64,000 bases of DNA from CAITWD01 sp963842065 (GTDB lineage: Bacteria; Actinomycetota; Thermoleophilia; Miltoncostaeales; Miltoncostaeaceae), in assembly GCA_963842065.1 (NCBI GenBank), contig CAWJEW010000008.1:62001-126000 (forward strand), read 5' to 3'. How positions within the stretch are numbered: the stretch's first letter is position 1; the number at the start of each line of letters is the position of its first letter. A program made the position numbers and the translations under genes. The notes beneath the pieces were generated by a model. The model was not told where the DNA came from. It made no database searches and saw only the letters and a program-made list of their open reading frames with translations. Below are positions 1 to 8,649 of the stretch, piece by piece.

Positions 1-39
1 ATCGAGGCCCCGGACCCGTCGGGCGGGCTGGTCCCGGGT

Positions 40-209
40 GTCAACACTGGGTCAACAGACCCCGCGGCACTCGGCTCTAGTCACAGCGGGTAGCACCCGC
101 GTGGAACACCCTCTAGTGCAGGAGTTCCTGGACTGGGATGTACTCAGCGGTACTCGCGGCCGACACTTCCTAAACCTGGTGTCGCAAGTTCGAATCTTGC
201 CGGGGGCAT
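40..209 (+). repeat. att-like repeat, copy 1 (full length, 170 bp)
   Basis: Reference copy of the unit that punctuates the left third of the window. GTCAAC boxes lie at 40-45 and 51-56. A direct repeat TACTCAGCGGTACTC lies at 141-155. The tRNA-like tail starts with anticodon-loop-like TTCCTAA at 167-173 and continues with a T arm: GCAAG at 184-188, loop TTCGAAT at 189-195 and CTTGC at 196-200. It ends with CGGGGGCA. There is no tRNA 5' half, so this is not a functional tRNA gene. I infer an attachment-site scar from insertion at a tRNA-Arg(CCU) gene. Confidence 0.85.
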
Positions 210-347
210 AGCGAAAGTAGCAGTAGGAGGTGCTGCTGTCGGTCACCGTTGCTCCTTGGGCAAGCGACACGGTGGCAGCGCCTCCGCCGGTGTAGTCGTA
301 CATACCTCCGCCGGAGGCTGCTGCCGTGGCACCCGGTCACGACCGAC

Positions 348-370
348 AACGGGGGCCGACGGCCCCCGTT
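348..370. terminator. strong GC-rich hairpin, likely terminator
   Basis: A perfect 10-bp stem, AACGGGGGCC and GGCCCCCGTT, closes on a 3-nt loop (GAC). It lies 31 bp beyond the stop codon of the Ig-like repeat gene read on the minus strand. There is no long T tract, as is usual for high-GC genomes. The stretch 210-347 to its left reads as a short Gly/Ala/Thr-rich minus-strand frame running into the repeat. It could be a gene remnant, but I cannot name it. Confidence 0.6.
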
Positions 371-400
371 GGTGATGCATTCGAGCGTCGGTAGTCGTGG

Positions 401-1898
401 TCAGGACAACGTGATGGTCAGGGGTGCGCTCATGACTACGTTGTAGTTGGTGTTTCCCGGCATGGTGGCCTGGACGATGCAGGTCGTGCCGGCACCGCTG
501 CCACCGTCAGTGAGGAAGCCCGATGACGAGACCGCACACAAGGTGGCGGTGCCGCCCGTCTTGGCGTACATGACAGGGAGGCCGGTGCTGCCGCCGCTTG
601 TCGCAAGCTGTACACCTGCTGTCCCACTGAGCACAACACCCGGAGGGGTAATCGTCAGGGCCGCTTGATTGGCCTTGACAATCGAGAAGCTGGTCGTCTG
701 GGACGATCCCGTGTGGTTGGGATCGCCAGGGTACGTGTAGCTCGCCGATGCGGTCAAGTTTCCGACAGCGATGTTGCTCGCATAGACCAGAGACGATGTC
801 TTGTTCAGAGCAGGTGTGCCCCGGTGACCGTGGCCGTACATGGCGTCACCTCGGATCCGGTCCAGGTCGCTGTCGTGCAGGTCACCGTGGTCGTCGACGG
901 TGCCTGGCCAATCGCGAACGTCGCGGAGCCGTTCGAACCCCAATGGTTAGAATCGCCAGGGTACGTGTAGCTCGCCGTCGCGGTCCCGACAACGATGTTG
1001 TTCTTGTAGTTGGGTGTCCTGTTCAGACTCAGCTTCGCACCGGTGACCGTGGCCGTACATGGCTTCAAGGGAAGTCCGGTGTACGTCACTGGGTCAAAGG
1101 ACACGTCACGGTGGTTGTCGACGTTGTCTTGAGAATCGTGAACTTTGCAGTGTCGGTCGAACCGGTGTGGTTGCGATCGCCCTTGTAGGTGTAGCTCGCC
1201 GATGCGGTCAAGTATCCCGCATTGGTGTTGTTCTTATAGATCGGCGGCGGGGTCAGACTGAGCCCGCCCGCACCGGTGACCGTGACCGAACATGGCTTCA
1301 GAGGAAGTCCGGTGTACGTGATCGACTTAGGACAGGTCACCGTGGTCGTCGACGCGGCCTTGCTGATCGTGAACTTCGTGCTGTCGCTCGAACCCGTGTG
1401 GTTGCGATCGCCCCTGTAGGCGTAGCTTGCCGTTGCGGTCAAGACTCCGGCGTTGATGTTCCTCTTGTAGGTCGGCATCCGGATCAGGCGGAGCCCACCG
1501 GCGCCCTTGACCCAGGCCCAACACGGCTGCACGGGAAGCCCGGTGTACGTCACCGGCTTGCAGGTCACCGTAGTCGTGGACGTCGCCTTGGTGATCATGA
1601 ACCGTTGGAACGCCTGTGACGGACGATATGTGTGGTTACCAGGGAACTCGGCCTTGGCGACCACGACTCCGGCATCTGTGTTGTCGCGGAGGTACCGCAC
1701 CACGAGCGTCTGGTTGAGTCCAGTGCCCGTCACCGACGCCGTACAAGGGGTCTGCGGGAGGCCGGTGTAGGTGACACTGGCCGGACACACAATCGTCGTG
1801 GTTGTGGGCAATCGGGGAGCAGCGCTCGCCAGCCCGGCGAATAGGGCAAGTAGCACCACCGCCGTCGCAGCAGCGACGGCCCATAGAGAACGTTTCAC
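401..1898 (-). pseudogene. secreted Ig-like (MBG-type) tandem-repeat protein, frameshifted
   Basis: The minus-strand gene starts at GTG 1898, seven bases after an AAAGGTGG ribosome site. It encodes a signal peptide of about 26 residues ending ASA. Tandem beta-sandwich modules of about 85 residues follow, each carrying a YTGLPxxPC motif and a later SYTYxGDxNHTGS motif. The modules run through three reading frames, so two indels are needed, near 1090 and near 808. Joined up, the product is about 495 residues and ends in a divergent final module. MBG/Ig-like repeats are typical of secreted or surface proteins. The role is unknown. The breaks may be real decay or assembly indels. Confidence 0.7.
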
Positions 1899-2649
1899 GG
1901 AACCACCTTTCGCAGAATGGTCATCCGTGACCCTTGTCGGTGGAGGTCCGATCGTGCCCCGGGGCGCTGGCGGGTCGAATCGACCACCCTGACGCTGAGT
2001 TGATCCTCTAACTCAGCCGAGTGTTCCGCGGGGTATTCATGAGTCTAGGAGCGACATGAGCAGGTCCCGCGACAGCACGACTCGGCGGATTCTCAGCACC
2101 GGCCACTTTTTGGGAAGTTCCCCTCGAACTCGTGATCTCCATTGCGCCGACCATGAGTGATCTTGCGCCGAAGGTGATTGCAGCAGCTACGCCCAGAGAT
2201 CAGATCTCTGCAGGGCGAACACCTCGATCAGCCCCCTGGTGCGGTGCCAGCTGGCTCGACACTGCATGTCTGGGCCGCCGACACGGAAATACATCACAAA
2301 CAATTAACAACGCGAGCTCATGAAATGGGTGAGCGGGAGATGGCGGGAGCGGCTCGGCGGCATTGACCTCACTGCGCTTGGTGGCAGCGGGGGAACGCGC
2401 AGCGGAGAGTCGCGACGAAGTGCGTGTGCCAGGGTCGCTGCCGAACGGATCTCGACGATCCGAGGTCGCCTGGTGTCGTCCGCGACAACGCCGTGACCGC
2501 CACCGTCTTGGCCGCGACGACAACGATCGCGATGACAATCTTGACGTGCGAGCCGCCTTGGGTTTCAGCGAGTCCCGGCTGTTCGGGGCACAACCTCTTC
2601 GGCTGCTACGGTGCTGGCGGTAGTAGGTGGTCTCAGGCTCCGCCACCGG
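1899..2649. other. no recognisable gene
   Basis: Only short overlapping open frames with no start signal, domain or convincing codon pattern are seen on either strand. The stretch probably holds decayed DNA between the Ig-like gene and the transposase scrap to its right. Confidence 0.5.
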
Positions 2650-2715
2650 TCACATCGCGATCTCGTCGTGCAAACGACGGTTGTTGAACCGGTCGATGTA
2701 GGTCAGCGTTCGCGA
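2650..2715 (-). pseudogene. possible IS3-type transposase 3' scrap
   Basis: The minus-strand frame ends TYIDRFNNRRLHDEIAM. This resembles the end of the integrase core of IS3-family transposases, which commonly read (Y)IDxxNxRRLH. Upstream sequence in the same frame shows no DDE catalytic core, and no inverted repeats were seen. It is at best the tail of an old insertion. Confidence 0.35.
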
Positions 2716-2994
2716 TGGACGCGATCGTGCTGGGCCCGGTCCTAGATGGATGTGCATGCGTTGTGCTCGATGTGCGCGCAGCGATGCTCGCGACCTATAC
2801 GACGATCGGCGATGATCACGGCCAGAGCACCGATCGCCAGTTTTGGTCGAAACGTGGATCGCCGACCGCCAGCCGCGTCTTGATGGGGTTGCCATGACGC
2901 GGGGAGACTGTGCCCGTTGAACCGGATCTTCGTGGGCGCGGGTTGTTCCTCCGGTCGGCGGGCGATCTACCTCGTCCATCGGCTACCGGGGGGG

Positions 2995-3164
2995 GTCAAC
3001 ACATGGTCAACAGACCCCACGGCACTCGGCGGTAGCCGGACCGGGCTTCATCTGTGCAGAACACTGTCTATTACTGGGATTTCTGGACAGGAATGTACTC
3101 AGCGGTACTCGGCGCCGACACTTCCTAAACCTGGTGTCGCAGGTTCGAATCTTGCCGGGGGCAT
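2995..3164 (+). repeat. att-like repeat, copy 2 (full length)
   Basis: Same 170-bp length and order as copy 1. The T stem reads GCAGG with CTTGC, one pair being G-T wobble. An excisionase-like remnant follows on its right. It closes a unit of 2,785 bp that holds the Ig-like gene. Confidence 0.85.
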
Positions 3165-3251
3165 ACAAGGAAAGGCCTCCAAGAAGTGCTGACTAGACCG
3201 AGCGGTGCGGTCGCGATGGGGCCGACGTACACGCAAGGGTCACGCGAATGG

Positions 3252-3400
3252 TCACTCGCGCCCCTGCGTACGGGTCGCTCCTCGCAACCCAGCGCTCAAC
3301 GCCTCGACGTCGGCCCGCAGCACCAGCAATCGCCGCCCGTCGCCGTAACGGGGCAACGTGCCATGCCCTCGTGAGGTCGAACTGTCGCTGACGGCAACCT
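3252..3400 (-). pseudogene. excisionase-like (HTH_17) remnant beside the repeat
   Basis: The minus-strand frame ending at 3252 contains GTLPRYGDGRRLLVLRADVEA. This matches almost residue for residue the wing of the intact small HTH protein at 8413-8643 (GRLPRPGDARRLLTLRADVEA). Both DNA copies sit at the same place, just right of a repeat and pointing at it. The helix-turn-helix part upstream is degraded. Small HTH proteins next to an attachment site are typical excisionases, so I read this as the relic of an element's own xis gene. Confidence 0.6.
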
Positions 3401-3841
3401 GCCCCGTTCGGGTCGCAAGCCCATGAATGGCGACAACGGTCGTGCGCGTAGACGGCGACCGCTTAGGTCGACGCGCGAGATGACCAATTTGGACGAGCCG
3501 CGTTCAGACCTTGTCTGGCATGGCGTCGCTCGCGGGGTCGCGGCGGCCGATAACAGGACGATCCCGCGAATCGGTCTGATGCGCGTGCCCGACGACACCC
3601 GGGCTTCCACCCGTCCGCTGACGACTACGTCGGTGCGACCTGCTGCCCAGGCGCGGTGCCATCCGCAAACAGTCCGGGCAACACGCGCGTTCGCTGGCGC
3701 GGCCGGCCATCCGCGCGCACGTCGGGGAGGATGCTCTCACGCGGGTTCTGTCGGCGAGCCCCCGCGGATATCGACCTCCGAGCGTCCCGGCTTCCGGCAC
3801 ACGTCTTGCACCACCCTCGCGAGCGGCACCGTCGCGGGAGC
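3401..3841. other. no recognisable gene
   Basis: Both strands are open over a few hundred bases, but the translations are Arg/Ala-rich with no domain, start signal or repeat that I recognise. This is typical of non-coding high-GC sequence. Confidence 0.5.
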
Positions 3842-4779
3842 TCAGCTCACGTCGATGATCGGGCCGGTGACGCCGCAGCCCGCCTCTCCCTTGCGGACCT
3901 GTGCTATCGAGGGGGGGTCCATGGCAAGCAGCTCCGGGACACTTACCGAGCGTAGGTGGCGGCGCTGCAGCTCGGGCAGGAGCGTGCTGAGCGCGCGGAT
4001 CGTCTGGCCATGGTTTTCGTGCATCAGGATGATCGAGCCGGGATGCAGGCCGGCCTCGACGTTCTTGATGATCTGCGCCCAGTTGGCTCCCAGTGAGTCT
4101 CCAGAATCGACATCCCACAGGATCTCCAGTAGGCCGAGGCGCCTGGCGATCCGATCGACCACCGCGTCATGTAGCCCATAGGGCGGGCGGAAGAGCTCGA
4201 CATGCTCGCCCGACTGCGCCTCGATCTTCTGCGCGGTGTGCTCCAGCTGCCAGGTGATCATGCTCGGCGAGAGCGAGGTGAGCTGCGGGTGCGTGTAGGT
4301 GTGATCCCCGATCGCGGCAATCTTGAGCTCGCGCGGCAGAAAGCCCGGGAAGTTGTCCATGCTTCGGCCGACGACAAAGAACGTCGCACGCTCGCCCGCG
4401 TGGGCGAGCTTTGGAAGCGCGAGGTGGGTGTAAGGCCCTGGCCCATCGTCGAACGTGAAGGCGACAGCGTTGCCGATGTGGCCGCCGCAATAGATCGGCA
4501 GACCGAGCCGGATGAGGCGCTGGACCGTTGCGGTGCCCGAAGCCGCACTGACGCTTCCGATGGGCGCCGCGGCATGGGTGGTTGGGGCGGGCTGACTAGG
4601 GCCGCTGCGGTGGCTGCGGGGACCGGACGATGCGCGTCCTGGCGGGCCGAGGGCTGCGACCGCCGTGATGGCGGCGGCGATGCGGCCAACGTACAGCCCA
4701 GCGTGATGATCCTGCGACGACGTTTCTGCGCGCGACGGCGGGCACGGCGCGCGGCGATGTGGGGAGGAGGATCGGCCAC
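3842..4779 (-). CDS. polysaccharide deacetylase (NodB domain), membrane-anchored, N-terminal frameshift
   Basis: The catalytic domain is complete. It has TFDDGPGPYT (motif 1, metal and base Asp), DHTYTHPQL (motif 2, metal His pair), RPPYG (motif 3), a WDVDSGDS loop and the C-terminal LMHENHG histidine motif. These enzymes remove N- or O-acetyl groups from cell-wall or capsular sugars. The proposed GTG start at 4779 gives a basic N terminus (RRARRRAQKRRRRIITLG). The frame must then shift near 4700 to enter the hydrophobic segment and the catalytic frame. Without the shift, the open catalytic frame has no clear start. It is probably anchored outside the membrane. It is the main cargo of the unit between copies 2 and 3. 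Confidence 0.75.
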
Positions 4780-5011
4780 GACACTCGCAGGCTAGACGAC
4801 GATTGACTGTTCGTCAGGCCCGCGAGTGTCCGGGTGGGCCGTGCCGGGGGGCTGGCGCCGCACCCGGATTGCTTCCGAGACCACATCGGCCGCCGCGGAC
4901 CGGTCTGCGCTGCCGTCCCGCCACCGTCATCGCGAGGTCCGGGTGCAGCAATGAGTTTTCCTGACCCGGCGCGTCTAAGGTGCGCACACCCCGACTCCAG
5001 GAGAGTGCAGG

Positions 5012-5160
5012 ATGACCACCACTGCAACTGGGATCCGCCAGGTCAGTCTGGTGTGCGTCCCCACGGCGAACCAGGATCAGGCGATCGCGTTCGACGAATC
5101 GCTCGGCTTTGACAAGCGGACCGATGTTCCGTTTGGGGGAACGGACCGCTCAGCTCGAGT
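5012..5160 (+). pseudogene. VOC/glyoxalase-family gene, truncated after about 45 codons
   Basis: A strong ribosome site (GGAGAG) precedes ATG 5012. The first residues (IRQVSLVCVPTANQDQAIAF, then SLGFDKRTDVPFGG) match the opening beta-alpha-beta of VOC proteins of the glyoxalase or extradiol type. Similarity stops near 5145, and the frame then runs across an oppositely oriented gene. Only the 5' end survives, consistent with cassette-boundary deletion. Confidence 0.6.
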
Positions 5161-5178
5161 ATCGAGAGGCGCTTGGCA

Positions 5179-5463
5179 TCACGTCGAGATGACCTCGAAC
5201 AGGCGGATCTCTGGAGCGCCCGTGACCTTGCCCGAGAAGTGTGCTTCCAACCTTGGGCGAACAACTACCGACGCGGCGTCGGCGTTTGCCTGGGTGTCCC
5301 ACAGCACGAAGATCCCATACTCGCCGTCGCTGTCGTCGCCGAACACCGTCACGCTCTCGCAGCCCGGCTGAGACGCGATCAGTGGAGCGATCTCGTCGCT
5401 GAGCGCCTTGGCGTCGGCACGCCGACCGGCTGCGAACGAGAACCTGACGAGTCGTGCGAACAT
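5179..5463 (-). CDS. antibiotic biosynthesis monooxygenase (ABM) domain protein
   Basis: This 94-residue protein has the dimeric alpha-beta-barrel pattern of ABM proteins: an opening strand MFARLVRFSF, a helix with repeated acidic residues, a central SVTVFGDDSDGEYGIFVLW strand pair and a closing EIRLFEVIST strand. The ATG at 5463 follows AAGGGG about 10 bases upstream. An in-frame extension further upstream lacks a ribosome site. ABM proteins include quinol monooxygenases and heme-degrading enzymes, and the substrate cannot be told from sequence. Its 3' end abuts the truncated VOC gene. Confidence 0.75.
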   Translation of the reverse strand: MFARLVRFSFAAGRRADAKALSDEIAPLIASQPGCESVTVFGDDSDGEYGIFVLWDTQANADAASVVVRPRLEAHFSGKVTGAPEIRLFEVIST

Positions 5464-5571
5464 CGTGAATCCCCTTGTCGCATCTGCGGCGCACGGTTGA
5501 TTGACGAACCCAACCTGCCGCTTGATATGGGTCGAAACTAGTCCTCGGCCCGGTACATGAGAACGATTGAA

Positions 5572-5595
5572 CTGCAACCCGCGGGCGGGTTGCAG
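5572..5595. promoter_or_regulatory. perfect 9-bp inverted repeat upstream of the ABM gene
   Basis: CTGCAACCC and GGGTTGCAG are separated by GCGGGC, about 110 bp upstream of the ABM start codon. It could be an operator, or a hairpin ending transcription from the right. There is no direct evidence for either. Confidence 0.35.
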
Positions 5596-5745
5596 CGCTT
5601 CTTGCACGGTTTGCGCGTGATGACGGGCGTCCTGAACGTCGCTCAAGGGCACCGACAGACCCGCGCCTCGAGGAAGCTCGCGGGAAGGACCCGTTCCTCC
5701 ATCGAGACCCCAGCCGTGTCATGCGGGCATTACTGTCGGAGCACG

Positions 5746-5915
5746 GTCAACACTGGGTCAACAGACGCCATGACACTCGGCGGTAGTCAGACCGGGCTCC
5801 ACCGGCGCGGAACCCCGCCAATTACTGGGATTTCTGGACAGGCATGTACTCAGCGGTACTCGGGGTCGACACTTCCTAAACCGGGTGTTGCAGGTTCGAA
5901 TCCTGCCGGGGGCAT
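5746..5915 (+). repeat. att-like repeat, copy 3 (full length, best tRNA match)
   Basis: This copy keeps the most tRNA-like tail. TTCCTAAACCGGG covers the anticodon loop and 3' stem strand, followed by a fully Watson-Crick T stem of GCAGG (5890-5894) and CCTGC (5902-5906) around TTCGAAT, then CGGGGGCAT. The two internal GCGGTA words lie at 5780-5785 and 5853-5858, 73 bp apart. That spacing explains the shortened copy 8. Confidence 0.88.
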
Positions 5916-6276
5916 ATGCTCAAGAACGCTGACAGAGAGTGACATGTGGCGTATGCCCCCACCAGCTGCGGTCGCGCTGTCGATGCCACATTCCCCATGA
6001 CGCAACGCCAAACGCAACACTGCACGCGAACGGGCTCTGGGACCATGCGCCAGGCCGCTGCCGAGAACAGCGTCCACCGAGGGATAGCCTTCTGACATTC
6101 CGAGGCCGACGCCCGATCAGATTGCCGAGATTGTGCGGCTCTAGACTCAAGGCCGTCGCCGTCCGTCACAACGCAAAGTGCCTCGCGCATGCGCGCGCTC
6201 TTGCGGCGACCGCGACGGCTCACTGCGCGCTGGACTGGTCGTTGGGCGTTGAACGCGTCATGGTACGCTTCCTGCC

Positions 6277-6711
6277 ATGACTGCCCACGGGAGCACGGAC
6301 ACATGGTGGCGGTCTTTCGTACTGGAGTCGCCCGCGCGGACCGCGAAGCTCGCAGTCGTTCGCGCCAACGGCTCAGCCCACGTGGCCCCGGTCTGGGTCG
6401 ATCTCGACGCGGACCAAGTCCTCTTCATGACGTCCGCCACGAGGCTCAAAGGCAGGGCGATTCTGCGCGATCCGAGGGTGTCCTTGTGCTGGGACGACGA
6501 GCGGCCGCCGTTTGCGTTCGTCACCCTTTCCGGCACCGCCACGACGTCGACGGACGCCGACGCGCTGCTCTACTGGGCGACGCGGATCGCCGGGCGGTAC
6601 ATCGGACCAGACCGAGCCGAAGAGTACGTACGACGCAATGCGGTGCCACCGGAGTTGCTGGTGCGGGTGACGCCGACGCGGATCGTCGGTGCTCAGAGCG
6701 TCGCGGACTAG
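6277..6711 (+). CDS. PPOX-class F420/flavin-dependent oxidoreductase
   Basis: This 144-residue split-barrel protein has the family pattern: an N-terminal helix, then ARTAKLAVVRANGSAHVAPV with the first strands and cofactor pocket, then LKGRAILRDPRVSLCWDDE. TLSGTAT follows in the middle of the barrel. Actinobacterial members reduce small substrates using F420H2 or bind FMN or heme-type ligands. The ATG at 6277 directly precedes the conserved start. It appears intact and is the only intact gene in the unit between copies 3 and 4. Confidence 0.78.
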   Translation: MTAHGSTDTWWRSFVLESPARTAKLAVVRANGSAHVAPVWVDLDADQVLFMTSATRLKGRAILRDPRVSLCWDDERPPFAFVTLSGTATTSTDADALLYWATRIAGRYIGPDRAEEYVRRNAVPPELLVRVTPTRIVGAQSVAD

Positions 6712-6726
6712 CGGTCCGAGGCCCCG

Positions 6727-6930
6727 TCAGACCCGGTAAAAAACGCCGTCGCCGGTGACCAGTCGAATCATCGGCAAGCGTGCGGCATGGAGCCCGTGCG
6801 GGGCGGTCGGGCCGGGTCGGTATCCCGAATGGCTTCGGCCTCGCCGAGGTCGTCCACGAGGAGAACGCCCGGCCATACGAACCGCGCGGGTCGTCGACGG
6901 GCCCGAAGGCCACGGCCTCGAACGATCCCG
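6727..6930 (-). pseudogene. YCII-domain gene relic, frameshifted
   Basis: Three minus-strand frames together spell a YCII protein close to the intact one at 30630-30947: AFGPVDDPRGSYG, then VLLVDDLGEAEAIRDTDPA, then MIRLVTGDGVFYRV. At least two indels, near 6885 and 6805, separate the pieces. The N-terminal third is not recognisable. YCII proteins are small ferredoxin-like folds with a His-Asp pair. This copy cannot be functional as read. Confidence 0.65.
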
Positions 6931-7010
6931 CCGGCGGAGGCGTGGCCGCGCGAGAGCCATCGGGGCCGCGCAGGGCAAGGCGCGGAATATCCACTGCGAC
7001 GTCAGCCCGG

Positions 7011-7127
7011 GCTTCACCGGCCTGCTACACCCTCTTTTGCTGGGGGTTCTGGGCAGGGATGTACTCAGCGGTACTCACCGACACTTCCTAAACGTGGTGT
7101 CGCAAGTTCGAATCTTGCCGGGGGCAT
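7011..7127 (+). repeat. att-like repeat, copy 4 (5' part missing)
   Basis: The match begins at the GCTTCACCGG block and lacks the first 53 bp, including both GTCAAC boxes. The tail is intact. The T stem is GCAAG (7102-7106) and CTTGC (7114-7118), the same A-T variant as copy 1. Confidence 0.8.
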
Positions 7128-7299
7128 TGGATGAAGCGCTGTAAATCGCGTCCATCGTGCTCTTGAGGAGATCGTAGACGTGGGCGGCGAAACGCGTTGA
7201 GTCAACGGCCGGGCACCGGGGTCCGGATTAGCTGAGTCGGCGCGAATCGGTTTCAGCCGGTGCCGGGTGCTCGTCAGACGGGGTCGGGCCCCCCGGTGC

Positions 7300-7965
7300 T
7301 CACGCCTTCAGAGAGACGACCGACGCCCCGCCCGCTCGTTGGTAGACACCAATGGCTGCGTCCACGGCCCGCCGTGGCGCCTCAAGTTCCGTGGCGAGGG
7401 CGCGCAGCTCGCGGCGGGCGGGCTCAACGGCGGGAACCAGGGCGTCAAGCGCCTGCACCTCCTCGCGGGCCGCCGTGAGCAGGGGCTCGAGCGCCTCGAG
7501 CGCCCGCACGCGTATCCGCAGGGACTCGAGGACGGGTGTTGACGCAGCAAGCGCCCGCGAGATGGCCTCGAGCTCGGTGGCGAGCGCCCGGATCTGATGT
7601 CTGGCGGCGGGCGGCATCCCCGGTGCGGTCATCTCCAGGGCGCGCCGCGCAGACTCAAGGCTCGGAGACAGGGTGCGCACGCGAGTGAGGACTCGCTCCA
7701 GGCCAGGTCCTGCGGCCTCGAGTGCGTGCAAGCGGGTTCGGGCGTCCACCAGTGTCGCATTGGCCGCTTCGAGTCGCGCGAGTCGCTCTCGTGCGGCTGC
7801 GAGCGCGGAGTGCACCGCCTCCAGGCGCCGCCGAGCCGCCTCGACGTCGGCGGCGAATCGCGTGAGCTGGGCTTGGACGCCGAGAAGCTCGCGCGGCGCA
7901 GACTCAACCTCGGCGCGGTTAGCGAGCGCCAGGACCTGTTCGATCTCGCTCAAGCGATCGGCCAT
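7300..7965 (-). CDS. long coiled-coil protein, unknown function
   Basis: This 221-residue, almost wholly helical protein has Leu/Ala heptads and many Arg-Glu pairs. Repeated blocks resemble LEAARxxLxALxxxLAALE. No membrane segment or enzymatic motif was seen. The ATG at 7965 is preceded at a distance by GGAGG; a start at 8013 is possible but adds a basic, unstructured lead. It could be a structural or scaffold protein. The real coding frame is supported by uniform helix periodicity over the whole length. Confidence 0.6.
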   Translation of the reverse strand: MADRLSEIEQVLALANRAEVESAPRELLGVQAQLTRFAADVEAARRRLEAVHSALAAARERLARLEAANATLVDARTRLHALEAAGPGLERVLTRVRTLSPSLESARRALEMTAPGMPPAARHQIRALATELEAISRALAASTPVLESLRIRVRALEALEPLLTAAREEVQALDALVPAVEPARRELRALATELEAPRRAVDAAIGVYQRAGGASVVSLKA

Positions 7966-7973
7966 GGGTAGCG

Positions 7974-8163
7974 ATGCACCTCCCGCCGCCGACGCGCGTG
8001 GTCGCCGGGACACGGGTCACGGTCGGTTGGCAGTTGACTGGCAATCCAAGCATGTCCGCCAGGATCAGCGCCAACGGCCCCAGCGTCCGGGTCGACCTCA
8101 CGTTGCCCGCCGGCGTGGTGCTCCAGCCGGCGCTGGTTGAACCTGGCTCATCGGCTCCCGGCG
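7974..8163 (+). pseudogene. beta-rich protein fragment cut by repeat copy 5
   Basis: The frame from ATG 7974 reads as alternating beta-strand sequence (VVAGTRVTVGWQLTG, then SVRVDLTLPAGVVLQPA). It then enters the repeat at 8164 and loses sense. It is divergent from the coiled-coil gene with only 8 bp between the starts. It is probably the 5' part of a gene truncated when the cassette formed. I do not recognise the family. Confidence 0.35.
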
Positions 8164-8333
8164 GTCAACACATGGTCGACAGACCCAACGGCACTCGGGG
8201 GGAATACGCCTGCGGTGCACCTGCGCGGAACATGCTCTATGAGAGGGAATTCTGGACAGGGACGTACTCAGCAGTAGTCGGGGCGGACACGTCCTGAACC
8301 TGGTGTCGCATGTTCAAATCATGCTGGGGGCAC
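8164..8333 (+). repeat. att-like repeat, copy 5 (full length)
   Basis: This copy opens with GTCAACACATGG like copy 2. Its T stem is a third version, GCATG (8308-8312) with CATGC (8320-8324) around TTCAAAT, so both strands have changed together. An intact excisionase-like gene begins 80 bp to the right. Confidence 0.82.
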
Positions 8334-8412
8334 AGAGCGAAAGACCTGTACAAGCGGGTGTCTACGTCGAGTAGAGCAGCCGCGAGAGGGCTGATGTGCC
8401 CATGGGGGTCAC

Positions 8413-8643
8413 TCACAGGTGCATGTGCGGGCCTCTCCTCGTACTCAGGCGGCCAACGGCCGACGCCTCGACGTCGGCCCGAAGCGTCAGCAAGCGCCGC
8501 GCGTCGCCGGGACGCGGCAACCTACCATCCTGCACGAGTTCGTCGATCCCGCGTCGCCGGCGGCGCAGGATGTCGGCCGCCTCGGAGCTGCTGAGGTACG
8601 GAAAGGCGGCTACCCGGTGGGGTGACCGATCGGTTTCCGGCAC
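8413..8643 (-). CDS. excisionase-like small HTH protein (HTH_17)
   Basis: This 76-residue protein carries the excisionase/MerR-like pattern YLSSSEAADIL (helix-turn-helix). GIDELVQDGRLPR and a Gly-Asp-Ala-Arg-Arg turn follow, then LLTLRADVEA (wing and last helix). Such proteins bind element DNA and direct the integrase toward excision. It points toward repeat copy 5, as the relic at 3252-3400 points toward copy 2. No integrase lies nearby, so if functional it would act with an enzyme supplied in trans. A MerR-like role as an ordinary regulator is the main alternative. Confidence 0.7.
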   Translation of the reverse strand: MPETDRSPHRVAAFPYLSSSEAADILRRRRRGIDELVQDGRLPRPGDARRLLTLRADVEASAVGRLSTRRGPHMHL

Positions 8644-8649
8644 GCTGCG

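Noticed and set aside
167..209. Tail of each repeat as a functional tRNA gene
   Set aside because: Only the 3' half (anticodon loop onward) is present. No 5' acceptor strand or D arm lies upstream in any copy.
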